Below, in pieces: positions 40,720 through 49,599 of a stretch of 59,141 nucleotides of DNA; the first letter of the stretch is position 1; each line of letters starts with the position of its first letter. The notes under the pieces are model-generated. The model saw only the letters and a program-made list of their open reading frames with translations, was not told the DNA's origin and ran no database searches. Position numbers and translations under genes: made by a program. Location: positions 1-59,141 of the forward strand of contig CAZWDU010000012.1 of NCBI GenBank assembly GCA_964632845.1, written 5' to 3'. This DNA is from JAOZHU01 sp964632845 (GTDB taxonomy: Archaea; Thermoproteota; Bathyarchaeia; Bathyarchaeales; Bathycorpusculaceae).

Positions 40720-43182
40720 ATGAAAGTGAAGCCTTTGCGCGCTATCGTTGGAGCCTCTGTCAATAGGCGCTTGAAACTAAAAAGTGCGGTTGCAATAATT
40801 CTCGTTGCATTAGTAGCCGCGGCTTCTGTTCCTTTGCTGCAAGCTGTTTCCGAAGCGCCTACAGTAGAGTGGAATAAAACCTACAGCGATGTGCAGGCTA
40901 ATTCTGTTGTTCAGACTGCAGATGGAGGATACGCAATAGTTGGTGTTTCGGCGCCAACGGTTGTGACCATTCCGAACTCGTTGTTTTCAGGTTATAGGCT
41001 TGATTACTCTAACCAAACAGTCGTATTTGTCAAGACCGATTCGGCAGGTGGGTTGGAGTGGAAAAAGTCGTATGGAACGGAAGTTTTCGGATACAACAAA
41101 GATGCTGTTTCTGTTGTGCAGAGTTTGGATTCAGGGTACATGTTGTTCGGCAAAGGCGGCTACCTTGTTAAGACGGATTCTGAAGGAAATGTGGAGTGGA
41201 GCAGAAACCTCGAATTAAATGTCAACGCTGCAGGGACAGTAAGCGTTGAAGCTGGCATCCAAACCAGCGATGGAAACTACGTTTTAGTGGGAAACGCTGA
41301 GGAAAACGGAGAAAACATTGCTTGGCTGATTAAGACAAACGAGCAAGGTGGCATACTGTGGAATCAAACGTTCACTGGAGGTTTCCATGTTCGCGAGGTA
41401 ATAGAGACAAACGACCGTGGCTGCGCGGTAGCAGGGAGCTGGAGAAACGATTTTTGGTTTGCGAAAATAGATTCCAACAGCAACTTGCAATGGAGCCAAA
41501 CCTACGCTTACGGCGAAGCAGCAGATGTTCATTATGTTTCGTCCATCGCAAAAACCAAGGATGGAGGATACGTGCTTGCAGGAGAGGGGATGTGGCAAGC
41601 GAGCGGCGGGAATGTTCCTTGGTTGATTAAAATCAATTCTCAAGGGCACACGCAGTGGAGTTTGCCTTACGGGCACATACCTTCTGAAGGGTTCAGTTCA
41701 GTTGTGCAGACTGACGACGAAGGATACCTTGTGGCTTTGAGCAACAGCCCAGAGCTGATTAGGATGGACTCCTCAGGCAGCGAACAGTGGGACATGACCT
41801 ACGCATATGTTCCATTGTATAATTCAGCCTCCCTGATACGCACCAGCGACGGAGGATACGCGACTGCGGGCACAGCTTCCGGAAACATTTGGCTCACCAA
41901 AATTTCACCAGAACCTGACGTTTCACCGCCACGCATCGCTGTATCCAGCCCAAAAAGCAAAACGTACGACACAAACGAGGTCCCATTGACTTTTACAGTG
42001 AATGAACTTGCAGCGTGGATTGGTTACAGCCCCGACGGACAAGATAATGTAACTATTACGGCAAACATTACTTTATCTGGACTTTCTAAAGGCGCGCACA
42101 ACGTAACAGTCTACGCTAAAGATACCGCGGGAAACATCGGAGCGTCAGAAACTATTTACTTCACAATAGTTGACCATTTCCCGATTGAGTGGATCGCAGC
42201 CGCCGTGGTTGTAGTGGCTGTAGTCGGCGTTGTCCTGCTGTTTCGCTTCAAAAAGCAAACGATGAAAAGCCACTTCAACAAGCAGGCGCTAATCGCAATC
42301 GTTAACAATAACATAGTAAGAACTTTACTCACAACCAGCGTATGCATAAGTCTGGTCTTAGTGCAAATTTTCTTCCCATGCCTCTACTTCTCAAATGCAT
42401 CCCGAAATTCAGGCGGTCAATTTGAAGTAGGAGTAAGCTACGTCTACGAACAAGACAACACGGGACAAATCTACGATGAAGTGTCGCGTATCCACGATTT
42501 AGGCATCACGATAATCCGCGTAAACATGATATGCGACTCAACGGAACTGAATGATTACTTAAACAGCATGACAGACGTGTTCTTCTCCGCAACTCAACGC
42601 TTCAACATGCGCGTTGCCCTCATAATTCAAAACAACGAAGACACCGACGAAATACACTACTACCTCAACAGATGGGGCAGTTATCTTGCCTACGTTCAAA
42701 TTCTCAACGAACCCGAGTCAGCCTCATCATGGGACATAGGTGCCTTGTTCACAGACGACGAAGCAACCTCCAAATTTGAACAAATCTACGCAATAGTCAA
42801 ACAATATCACCTTTCAGCGCAACTGTACACAAACTTCGGAGCAGGCTTCGTTGTTCGCTCAAACTTGCCCATCCAATTCAGCGAAAAACTCGATTTCGTA
42901 GGCTACGACGTTTTCATGGAATCATTCCTAACTCTATCCCCGAACTTTATTGAACTTCTGCAAAAAATAACCAAAAAAGACGTGGTAATCACGGAGTTCG
43001 GCATGTCCACCAGCGACGACGAAGCACAAAGCGACTACATCATACGCGGACTCAACCTGTTCAAAAACATAGGACTCAAAGGCTGCTGGCTAGTCTACTG
43101 GAACAGCGCGGAAAACTATTACGGAATACGCGACAGACTCGCAGAACAAACAGTAGGTGAATGGATTGCCCAAAATACCTAA
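40720..43182 (+). CDS. Beta-propeller/Ig-like/transmembrane/clan-A glycosidase fusion protein
   Basis: An 820-residue surface protein. Signal segment: AVAIILVALVAAASVPLLQ. About seven propeller repeats follow (residues ~47-395) with the recurring pattern W-x-K/Q-TY and SVVQT-x-DGGY-x-x-G. An Ig-like domain (TYDTNEVPLTFTVNELAAW) ends in AGNIGASETIYFTIV. A transmembrane helix occupies ~489-509, a second hydrophobic segment ~534-556. A TIM-barrel domain (~562-815) looks like a clan GH-A glycosidase, with acid/base Glu664 (LNEPE) and nucleophile Glu759 (ITEFG). An internal Met515 could mark a former second gene. Topology and substrate are unknown. Confidence 0.75.
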   Translation: MKVKPLRAIVGASVNRRLKLKSAVAIILVALVAAASVPLLQAVSEAPTVEWNKTYSDVQANSVVQTADGGYAIVGVSAPTVVTIPNSLFSGYRLDYSNQTVVFVKTDSAGGLEWKKSYGTEVFGYNKDAVSVVQSLDSGYMLFGKGGYLVKTDSEGNVEWSRNLELNVNAAGTVSVEAGIQTSDGNYVLVGNAEENGENIAWLIKTNEQGGILWNQTFTGGFHVREVIETNDRGCAVAGSWRNDFWFAKIDSNSNLQWSQTYAYGEAADVHYVSSIAKTKDGGYVLAGEGMWQASGGNVPWLIKINSQGHTQWSLPYGHIPSEGFSSVVQTDDEGYLVALSNSPELIRMDSSGSEQWDMTYAYVPLYNSASLIRTSDGGYATAGTASGNIWLTKISPEPDVSPPRIAVSSPKSKTYDTNEVPLTFTVNELAAWIGYSPDGQDNVTITANITLSGLSKGAHNVTVYAKDTAGNIGASETIYFTIVDHFPIEWIAAAVVVVAVVGVVLLFRFKKQTMKSHFNKQALIAIVNNNIVRTLLTTSVCISLVLVQIFFPCLYFSNASRNSGGQFEVGVSYVYEQDNTGQIYDEVSRIHDLGITIIRVNMICDSTELNDYLNSMTDVFFSATQRFNMRVALIIQNNEDTDEIHYYLNRWGSYLAYVQILNEPESASSWDIGALFTDDEATSKFEQIYAIVKQYHLSAQLYTNFGAGFVVRSNLPIQFSEKLDFVGYDVFMESFLTLSPNFIELLQKITKKDVVITEFGMSTSDDEAQSDYIIRGLNLFKNIGLKGCWLVYWNSAENYYGIRDRLAEQTVGEWIAQNT

Positions 43183-43594
43183 ACCATCCAAACCCATCCT
43201 AATACACGGCACAATACTCGTAGCCGCGCTAGTCATAATCCAACTGCTACTGGACGCCTTCCAAAACTCCTTCCTGCTTTACATGCCGCCAATAGGCTTC
43301 GCCTTCTTCCTCTTCACCCAATACGGCATTCAAGCAATAACAATAGGCACACTCAACATCATCATCCTACAACGCCTGTACAAGATGGAAGACTGGCAAA
43401 CAGGATTCTGGCTCAACGGACTACTCCTACTACTCACATTCTCAACAATCACACTCATACTGCAAACAATCACGGGCTTACCCTTCGCCCCGTACATCGC
43501 ACTAATCGCCATACTCATACTGCCCTACCCGTTCGGGTACATAGGAAAATACAGCAACCGAAGCCGCAAAAAAACAAACCACAACAACCACTAA
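43157..43594 (+). CDS. Small polytopic membrane protein
   Basis: A 145-residue protein with four hydrophobic helices (LIHGTILVAALVIIQLLL, IGFAFFLFTQYGIQA, NGLLLLLTFSTITLILQ, YIALIAILILPYPFGYI) and a basic Arg/Lys/Asn-rich tail. The GTG start overlaps the glycosidase fusion gene by 26 bases; TTG 43166 is an alternative. No family is recognised. Coupling to the upstream gene suggests it helps anchor or export that protein. Confidence 0.6.
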   Translation: MNGLPKIPKPSKPILIHGTILVAALVIIQLLLDAFQNSFLLYMPPIGFAFFLFTQYGIQAITIGTLNIIILQRLYKMEDWQTGFWLNGLLLLLTFSTITLILQTITGLPFAPYIALIAILILPYPFGYIGKYSNRSRKKTNHNNH

Positions 43595-43793
43595 CCAGCC
43601 CCACCCAGACGCTCTACATAAAAACCGTATTTAAAGGGGAGGGGGTAGCAGTTCTGAGCACTAGGATATGCACATGATAATTGTTTAGGAAGCTATAGCA
43701 AAAAAAAATTAAACGTTACAGAAACGCAACTGCCCCACAGCAACAATAAATTTCAAATACAACCCAACTAATCTAAAACGAGGAGCAAACCGC

Positions 43794-44858
43794 ATGAGCG
43801 AATCATACTTCAACAAAAAACTCGAACCCATCCAAGTCAAAGAAAAAACCATATCACAGCTTTTGGCTGAAATGAGCCGAACCGCATACCAAGGAAGAAA
43901 ATTAGGCGAGGCAGTCGAAGTCTGGGAAAACATGATAAAAGAAAACGACCTCACCATCGTCATGGGCTTCGCAGGCTCCATGAGCACCGCAGGACAATGG
44001 ACAATAATCAACTGGCTCATCCAAAACCGCTTCATAGACGTACTCGTCAGCACAGGCGCCAACGTATCCGAAGACATAGTAGACGCAATGGGCTTCGGCT
44101 ACTGGCAAGGCACCCACATGGCAGACGATGAAACATTACTCAAGGCAGACATCAACAGATACTATGACGTCTATGGCAAAGAAACTGACTACCGCAAAAT
44201 GGAAGAACTAGTCACAGACTTCGTCATGACATTGAAAACTGATTATCCCTACTCATCCGCAGAATTCTTCCACCTGCTCGGCAAATACCTCAGCAGCAAA
44301 AAAATCCCCGCCATAGCCGCAACCGCCTACGAAAACAACATCCCAATCTTCAGTCCAGCCATGGTCGACAGCGCATACGGTGAAACATTCCTTATGGCGA
44401 AAAACCAAGGACACAACGTAATCCTCGACAGCATAAAAGAATTCGACCAATTCGTCACCATCGGCACCAAAACCAAAGACATCGGCGTAATCTACATCGG
44501 CGGCGGCGTACCAAAAGACTTGACGCAACTTATTGCCATATCAGTTTCACCTAAAACAAACGACCAAGGCGTAGTTGGAAGAGACGGACACCTCCGCAAA
44601 GGACTACAAGAATACTACTACCCGCACAAGTACGCCATACAGATAACCACAGACTCGCCTCAATGGGGTGGATTATCAGGCTGCACGCTGGAAGAAGCCA
44701 TAAGCTGGGGCAAAATCAACAGCGAAAGCGCAAAAAGAGCCGTGTGCTACTGCGACGCAACCATCGCTTTGCCGCTTATAACGCACGCGCTGAACGAACG
44801 CGTAAAGGCAAAGCGGAAAGGACCAGACATGTCGTGGCTCTTCAAAGACTTAACCTAA
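43794..44858 (+). CDS. dhs: Deoxyhypusine synthase, copy 1
   Basis: Transfers the aminobutyl group of spermidine to the conserved lysine of aIF5A in an NAD-dependent reaction. GFAGSMSTAGQW, VSTGANVSEDIVDAMG, GKYLSSKKIPAIAATAYENN and IFSPAMVDSAYGE match the family. The catalytic Lys307 is in EEAISWGKI. 354 residues, slightly long because of an N-terminal extension. A TATA-like stretch and GAGGAG precede ATG 43794. Its 3' end overlaps the convergent second copy by four bases. Confidence 0.93.
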   Translation: MSESYFNKKLEPIQVKEKTISQLLAEMSRTAYQGRKLGEAVEVWENMIKENDLTIVMGFAGSMSTAGQWTIINWLIQNRFIDVLVSTGANVSEDIVDAMGFGYWQGTHMADDETLLKADINRYYDVYGKETDYRKMEELVTDFVMTLKTDYPYSSAEFFHLLGKYLSSKKIPAIAATAYENNIPIFSPAMVDSAYGETFLMAKNQGHNVILDSIKEFDQFVTIGTKTKDIGVIYIGGGVPKDLTQLIAISVSPKTNDQGVVGRDGHLRKGLQEYYYPHKYAIQITTDSPQWGGLSGCTLEEAISWGKINSESAKRAVCYCDATIALPLITHALNERVKAKRKGPDMSWLFKDLT

Positions 44859-45793
44859 GCTTTATTCAGCCTCGTCAGCAGCGAACTGGTTACTATAGGC
44901 AGTATCAGCGAAGCATCACCTTCAAGCATGATGCGCTTCGCTTTCTCGCTTATTTTTCCCCATGAAACCGCTTCTCGCGGTCTCGCGCCTGAAAGGCTTC
45001 CGTCCCATTCGTCTGCGGTGCTCACGTACACGACGTAGTCTAAGCCGTCTTTGAACTGGTTCCACCATATCGTGTGGTGCTTAGAGATCCCTCCGCCAAC
45101 AATTAAGGCTCCTGATTTCTTGGCGGTGAACACTAAATCGTTTAGTTCGCCTGAATCTTTGAGCAAGTTAAGCCTGAAGTCGTGGTCTTGGCTGAACATC
45201 CATGTTTGGTAGCCTACTGCGCCGTCGGTTATGCCTGGCACGTAGATGGGTATGTTGTTTTTTGCTGCCCAGTAGGTGATTGAGGTTTCGTTGCAGCAGC
45301 GCGCGCCTATTTCGCGGCAGAGTTGGCTGGCTGAGAGTTCGCGTTTGCCTTCATTCCACAGGTTTTCCAGTAGCGCCTGCATTTTTTGTTCTATTATGAT
45401 GCCGTAGCTGTCGTTTGGCACAAGGACGTTTCCTAGGCGGTTTATACCTTCTTTATGCAGTTTTGCGTCGTTCATCACGAAGCTGCCTTTGTAGTAGTTT
45501 CGCCAGCATCGTGCCATGTCGTGGTCAAGTGTGCCGCAAGTAGTGATAACAACGTCAACGAGTTTGCGTTTTACTAGCTCTTTGAAAACGCCGCGTGTGC
45601 CTGTGGCTGCGAGGTTTCCGGTGAAGGAGAGGAATTTTAGGCAGTTAGGCGTTTTGATCATGGTTTCTAGGATTTTTACGCTTGTGGCTAGTTTTCCTGC
45701 TGTGAAGCCCCATGCGTTTTCCATTTGCGTTACAAGTTCGTCCACGGACATTTTGTTTGTGAATTCGTAGTCTTTGACGACTTCGTTTAACAT
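44855..45793 (-). CDS. Deoxyhypusine synthase-like protein, copy 2
   Basis: A 312-residue paralogue of the neighbouring enzyme. It has LSFTGNLAATGTRGVFKEL, VITTCGTLDHDMARCW, TYWAAKNNIPIYVPGITDG, GGGISKHHTIWW and YVSTADEWDGSLSGARP. The catalytic lysine is kept in REAVSWGKI. It differs from copy 1 in the spermidine/NAD loops (TCGTLDHD against TGANVSED). In this family such branches include true deoxyhypusine synthase and homospermidine-synthase-like enzymes, so the two copies probably differ in substrate. Which one modifies aIF5A cannot be told from sequence alone. Confidence 0.88.
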   Translation of the reverse strand: MLNEVVKDYEFTNKMSVDELVTQMENAWGFTAGKLATSVKILETMIKTPNCLKFLSFTGNLAATGTRGVFKELVKRKLVDVVITTCGTLDHDMARCWRNYYKGSFVMNDAKLHKEGINRLGNVLVPNDSYGIIIEQKMQALLENLWNEGKRELSASQLCREIGARCCNETSITYWAAKNNIPIYVPGITDGAVGYQTWMFSQDHDFRLNLLKDSGELNDLVFTAKKSGALIVGGGISKHHTIWWNQFKDGLDYVVYVSTADEWDGSLSGARPREAVSWGKISEKAKRIMLEGDASLILPIVTSSLLTRLNKA

Positions 45794-45863
45794 GGTTTTT
45801 GCCTTCTTTTGCAGTGTTAAAGTGGTGGTGTGGGGATAAATATGTGTCGAAAAGCCTTGCGGT

Positions 45864-46754
45864 TTATTCGGTTAGGTAGTTGATTATTTTTGTGTAGAGG
45901 TCTTTGGCTCTGAGGTCTTCGTAGCCTGCGTAGATGCTGGGGTTGTCGTTTACTTCTACTACTACGGGTTCGCCGTTTACTTCTTTGATGTCTACGCCGT
46001 ATAGTCCTTTGCCTACGACTTTGCAGGCTTGTAGTGCGAGTTGTTGTACGTTGGCTGGGGCGTTTTGCTTTTTCAGCGACACTGTTCTGCCCCATACGAC
46101 GGTGGGTTTGCCTCTGAGTTTGGCGCCGTGTTTCCATTTGCCTTTTGGGATCATGTATTTGCAGACGTAGAGGACTTCGTCGTTTAGGACTCCAACTCGC
46201 CAGTCGAAGGCTGTTGGGGTGAATTTTTGTATGGCTATGACGTCTGATCGTTTGAAGAATTTTTTGGTGACTTCTCTGAAGCTGGTTTCGCAAGCTGCTT
46301 TTTCTACGAATCTGGAGAAGCTTGTGTAGGGTGCTTTTATGACCACTGGTTTGCCTAGCGTGTTGAAGATTTCGGTGATGTTTTTGTGGTGTAGTTCGTA
46401 TTTGTTTAGGAATATTGTGGGGATGTGGGGTACGTTGTACTTTTCTAGTAGCGCGTATTGGTGGATTTTGTTGGCGCAGATTTTTATGGATTCTGGGTCG
46501 TCGATGACTTTCAGTCCGAGTTCCCATGCTGTGCGGGAGACGATGTATGAGGTGTAGAGTGGGTCTGTGGTGGCTCGGATGAATACGGCGTTGTAGTTGG
46601 GGATTTCTTTGATGTTTTCTTTGAATAGGAAGTTGAATTGGTGCCCGTTGTTTTCGGCTGCAAGTTTAAAGTTGTTGAGGGCTTCTTCCTCTGAGGAATC
46701 GGAGAAGTTGTATTTTTCTACGAAGCAGGCGATTTTAGACACCGAAGGGTTCAC
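45864..46754 (-). CDS. RimK-like ATP-grasp ligase
   Basis: A 296-residue ATP-grasp enzyme that would form a peptide or amide bond through an acyl phosphate. N-terminal domain: IACFVEKYNFSDSSEEE, AVFIRATTDPLYTSYIVSR. ATP-grasp core: SIKICANKIHQYALLEKYNV, LGKPVVIKAPYTSFSRFV, IAIQKFTPTAFDWRVGVLND, GLYGVDIKEVN and the Mg2+ motif VVVEVNDNPSIYAGYE. The gene overlaps the preceding RLAN-type gene by 20 bases. The substrate is unknown; RimK relatives add glutamate or other amino acids to proteins or small molecules. Confidence 0.88.
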   Translation of the reverse strand: MNPSVSKIACFVEKYNFSDSSEEEALNNFKLAAENNGHQFNFLFKENIKEIPNYNAVFIRATTDPLYTSYIVSRTAWELGLKVIDDPESIKICANKIHQYALLEKYNVPHIPTIFLNKYELHHKNITEIFNTLGKPVVIKAPYTSFSRFVEKAACETSFREVTKKFFKRSDVIAIQKFTPTAFDWRVGVLNDEVLYVCKYMIPKGKWKHGAKLRGKPTVVWGRTVSLKKQNAPANVQQLALQACKVVGKGLYGVDIKEVNGEPVVVEVNDNPSIYAGYEDLRAKDLYTKIINYLTE

Positions 46755-47427
46755 CTTGGTTTGAAAGGAACAAAATTTCTTTTGAGATCATTTTCAGATC
46801 ACACGGGGATAATTCTTCTTTTTTTATGGGTTGGAAACCGCACAGGTACGCTTTTTCTTCGGCTGTTTGGACATGTAATTTGCAGACTGGGATTTTGAAT
46901 AGGTTGTAAACTTGTTCTGAAATGCGCTTTGCTTCACCATCTTGGTCGCATTTTCCGAAGATTGAGGTGAAGGAGAGCAATTTGCCTTTTAAAGGCTGGG
47001 CGCAAACGGTGAATTTGTAGTTCATTCCCAAGCTTTTCAGGGCTCTGTAAAGTGCGCTTCTGTTGTTGGCAGTTTTGTAACCGTCGTAGATGAAGGGATT
47101 CACGGCGAAAAGGACAACTGGAAAGCCAAGTTCAGCGATTATTTGTTTTACTGAATCTGTGACTATAAAGGGCAGTGTGGGAATTCCAGCTTTTGCAGCT
47201 CTAAGCAGCAGAATGGGGTTTCTGTTGGAGTCAAGTATGTTTTCGCTTGTGGGGATTACGACGTTGCCGAGGATTTCCGCGTGCAACGAAACGTAGTAGC
47301 CTGTTTTCATGTAGCGGTAGTCGTTGTTGATGTTTATTGTGTAGTCTTTGATTTTTGATTCGAGAAATTGTGAAGGCTTCATCGCGTGAAGCTTAGGGGT
47401 TAGGTCGATGTTTGAGACGACCAACAC
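46735..47427 (-). CDS. RimK-like ATP-grasp partner protein (RLAN-type)
   Basis: A 230-residue protein resembling the RLAN domain that accompanies RimK-like ligases: KDYTININNDYRYMKTGYYV, SLHAEILGNVVIPTSENILD, then LLLRAAKAGIPTLPFIV and FPVVLFAVNPFIYDGYKTAN. It has no complete ATP-grasp site. Its 3' end overlaps the ligase by 20 bases. It probably binds the acceptor substrate. The start is TTG, with a TGAGTG element before it. Confidence 0.72.
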   Translation of the reverse strand: MLVVSNIDLTPKLHAMKPSQFLESKIKDYTININNDYRYMKTGYYVSLHAEILGNVVIPTSENILDSNRNPILLLRAAKAGIPTLPFIVTDSVKQIIAELGFPVVLFAVNPFIYDGYKTANNRSALYRALKSLGMNYKFTVCAQPLKGKLLSFTSIFGKCDQDGEAKRISEQVYNLFKIPVCKLHVQTAEEKAYLCGFQPIKKEELSPCDLKMISKEILFLSNQGEPFGV

Positions 47428-47696
47428 TCATGTGACACCAGACAACTGAATGGTCGTATGTGATGCCAGTATTTAAAATTAACTGTGTGGAAACGGTGGA
47501 AGTGTCTTGTTGTACTGGTGTGATTTTTTGTTTATACCCCTTCTCTTCATAGCTTGAGCGTTTGCGGGGGAAGGATTGATGGGGGGTTGTTTATTCATAA
47601 ATTGGCGTGTATAAAGGATTGGTGCTTGTTGAGTGGGTTAAAATAAAAAAAGGAAAAGTTGTTGGGAATTAAGTGAAGATGTTAGCTTGTAAAGGC

Positions 47697-47834
47697 TTAG
47701 TATCTTCGCGGGGGTCTTCGCTTCATGTAACATTCTCGGCAGTAAACTGGCCTGGTGCCGTCTGGTTTGAAGGGAACTTCGCATTCCTTTCCGCAGTCAG
47801 CACAGGTTGCCTTGTGCATCTCTTTGCGATACAT
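47697..47834 (-). CDS. 45-residue CxxC zinc-ribbon protein
   Basis: Short gene with MYRKEMHKATCADCGKECEV followed by PFKPDGTRPVYCRECYMKRR. Two CxxC pairs 17 residues apart (Cys11/14 and Cys32/35), with a VPFKP and RPVYC signature, form the zinc ribbon common in archaeal small DNA- or RNA-binding proteins. The basic tail RRPPRRY supports nucleic acid binding. ATG 47834 is the only usual start; AGGAG lies 13 bases upstream, a loose spacing. The reading is convincing despite the length. Confidence 0.72.
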   Translation of the reverse strand: MYRKEMHKATCADCGKECEVPFKPDGTRPVYCRECYMKRRPPRRY

Positions 47835-48028
47835 TCTTGCTATTTCAACTCCTACTATTGTTCAGACAAAAATCGCTTTTTGCCAACCACAACTAAACAA
47901 ACAACACAGTATTAAACCTATTCATCCACAAACTAGCGTTCACCATCTGCTCGTAACTCTAGAGAAGTCTTAATAAGGCTCAATCAAAAGCGCATATACT
48001 TTAAGCATAAATAAAACTTCTATCAAAT

Positions 48029-48961
48029 ATGACGAACACTATGCCTCCAGAAAATCTATTGTTTGAACTCTACTCAAGAATCTCACCAGCACAATTTGAA
48101 CGCTTTCTTGCCGTTTTGCTGGAGATGATGCAATTCTCAGACATTAAAGTCACGGGAAGGTCGGGTGATAGGGGAATCGATTTAGAAGCAACATGGACTG
48201 AGGCTAATATCCCAGGGTTAGAAATTGAGTTGCCTTTCAAAATTCAAGCGAAAAGATTTGCACCAAAGTCTACTTTAAACCCCCGTTACGTAAGGGAACT
48301 ACGAGGCACACTTAGAGCGGGGGAATGGGGGCTCCTATTCACCACCGCCAAAGTTTCAACTCAAACATCACAAGAGAGCATAGCCGACCCAGATAGAGTG
48401 GTTTCAATCATTGACGGAAAGAAACTCATCGAACTATGCAAGAAATATGGAGTGGGTGTGAAGACAGAATACAAGATTGACCTCTCGGCAATAGAATTTG
48501 AAGAACCTGTGCCGCCTCAGCTAAGTGAACCCGAATCAAGAACTGTTAAAGATATGCTTACAGAATATCTTGGTGAAAACTTTGATAGGTTAGGTAAATC
48601 CTCAATATATAAGAGTTCATCAAAGACAGTTATAGCCCGAGTGAGCCAGCGCTACGAGAGGGCCGATAGCAATTATTGGTATGGTACCACTCAAAAGGAT
48701 ATAGAGCGTGTAACAGAGTACCAAATAACCCATTTTGCCTATATTTGCCTAAATTTTGGGGTAGTTTTAATCCCCGCCCAAGTCATTATGATGGAAATTC
48801 GCCGCAGTAACTTGGGAGCATCAATGACGAAGGAAGGGCAAATACGGCATTACCATGTTCAGTTTTACGAAAGAGATGAAGCGATGTTCTGGAATCTAAA
48901 GGGCAGAGACAAAGACATAAGCGAGTTCTTGATAAGAGCACCATTAAAAGGTCAGTTCTAA
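48029..48961 (+). CDS. Mrr-type restriction-endonuclease-fold protein with unknown C-terminal domain
   Basis: A 310-residue protein. Residues ~18-150 form a PD-(D/E)xK nuclease domain of the Mrr type: FERFLAVLLEMMQF, GRSGDRGIDLEATW with Asp51, and FKIQAKRFAP with Gln73-x-Lys75, then WGLLFTTAKVS and VVSIIDGKKLIELCKKYG. Residues ~170-310 are a separate domain (GENFDRLGKSSIYKSS, YGTTQKDIERVTEYQITHFA) of unknown type. It has no methyltransferase partner, so it may cut modified or foreign DNA. It is single. ATG 48029 or 48041 could be the start. Confidence 0.75.
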   Translation: MTNTMPPENLLFELYSRISPAQFERFLAVLLEMMQFSDIKVTGRSGDRGIDLEATWTEANIPGLEIELPFKIQAKRFAPKSTLNPRYVRELRGTLRAGEWGLLFTTAKVSTQTSQESIADPDRVVSIIDGKKLIELCKKYGVGVKTEYKIDLSAIEFEEPVPPQLSEPESRTVKDMLTEYLGENFDRLGKSSIYKSSSKTVIARVSQRYERADSNYWYGTTQKDIERVTEYQITHFAYICLNFGVVLIPAQVIMMEIRRSNLGASMTKEGQIRHYHVQFYERDEAMFWNLKGRDKDISEFLIRAPLKGQF

Positions 48962-48981
48962 AACCACAGAATCTCGAAAAG

Positions 48982-49599
48982 TCAAGGTTTCTTGGTTTCA
49001 ATAAGGGTTATTGTTTCGAAGAAAGGTAGGGCAACTTCTGCAATCACGCTCGCTTTAATGCCATATTCCTCAAACTTGGTTAATGTTTTGTCCACGCATG
49101 CAAGCGTAGACTGCATCAGAAGAATGCGCCCTGCTGGTTTCAAGTGCTTTGCTGCCTCTGGAATAAAACGGTCAATAAGCGCTCTGCCAGTAGCACCGCC
49201 TGCCCAAGCGCGTCCAATCCAAGAATCCGCTTCGCTTTCGTCTGCGGGCAAGTAAGGTGCGTTAAACAGGATAACGTCGAACTGTGCTTTTTCGTTTAAA
49301 GCAGCAAACAAGTCGCTCTGCACGAAAGTCATTTTACTACGTACATTGTTGAGTTCTGCGTTTTCTTTTGTGCAACGAATAGCGCGAGGATTTATATCAA
49401 CTGCAACTACGCTGCGGGCTTTTTTTGCGGCTGTTATAGCAAGGATTCCGCAGCCTGAGCCCACGTCCAGCACACTTTTACCCTCTTTTACGTCGAGGTT
49501 TTCGGCGAAGAGAAACGAGTCTTCAGCAGGCTCGTATACGTTTTCATCAACCACAAACACTAAATCCTCGAAAAACACGCGCTTACTCCGCGAAGGCAT
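48982..49599 (-). CDS. HemK2/Mtq2-type class I methyltransferase
   Basis: A 205-residue SAM-dependent methyltransferase, probably modifying the GGQ glutamine of release factor aRF1. VYEPAEDSFLFAENL is the family N-terminus. Motif I is SVLDVGSGCGILAITAAKKA, motif II SVVAVDINPRAI, and the catalytic motif IV reads FNAPYLPAD, where most family members have NPPY. 17 bases overlap ksgA upstream. It is the last gene of the translation operon. Confidence 0.88.
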   Translation of the reverse strand: MPSRSKRVFFEDLVFVVDENVYEPAEDSFLFAENLDVKEGKSVLDVGSGCGILAITAAKKARSVVAVDINPRAIRCTKENAELNNVRSKMTFVQSDLFAALNEKAQFDVILFNAPYLPADESEADSWIGRAWAGGATGRALIDRFIPEAAKHLKPAGRILLMQSTLACVDKTLTKFEEYGIKASVIAEVALPFFETITLIETKKP

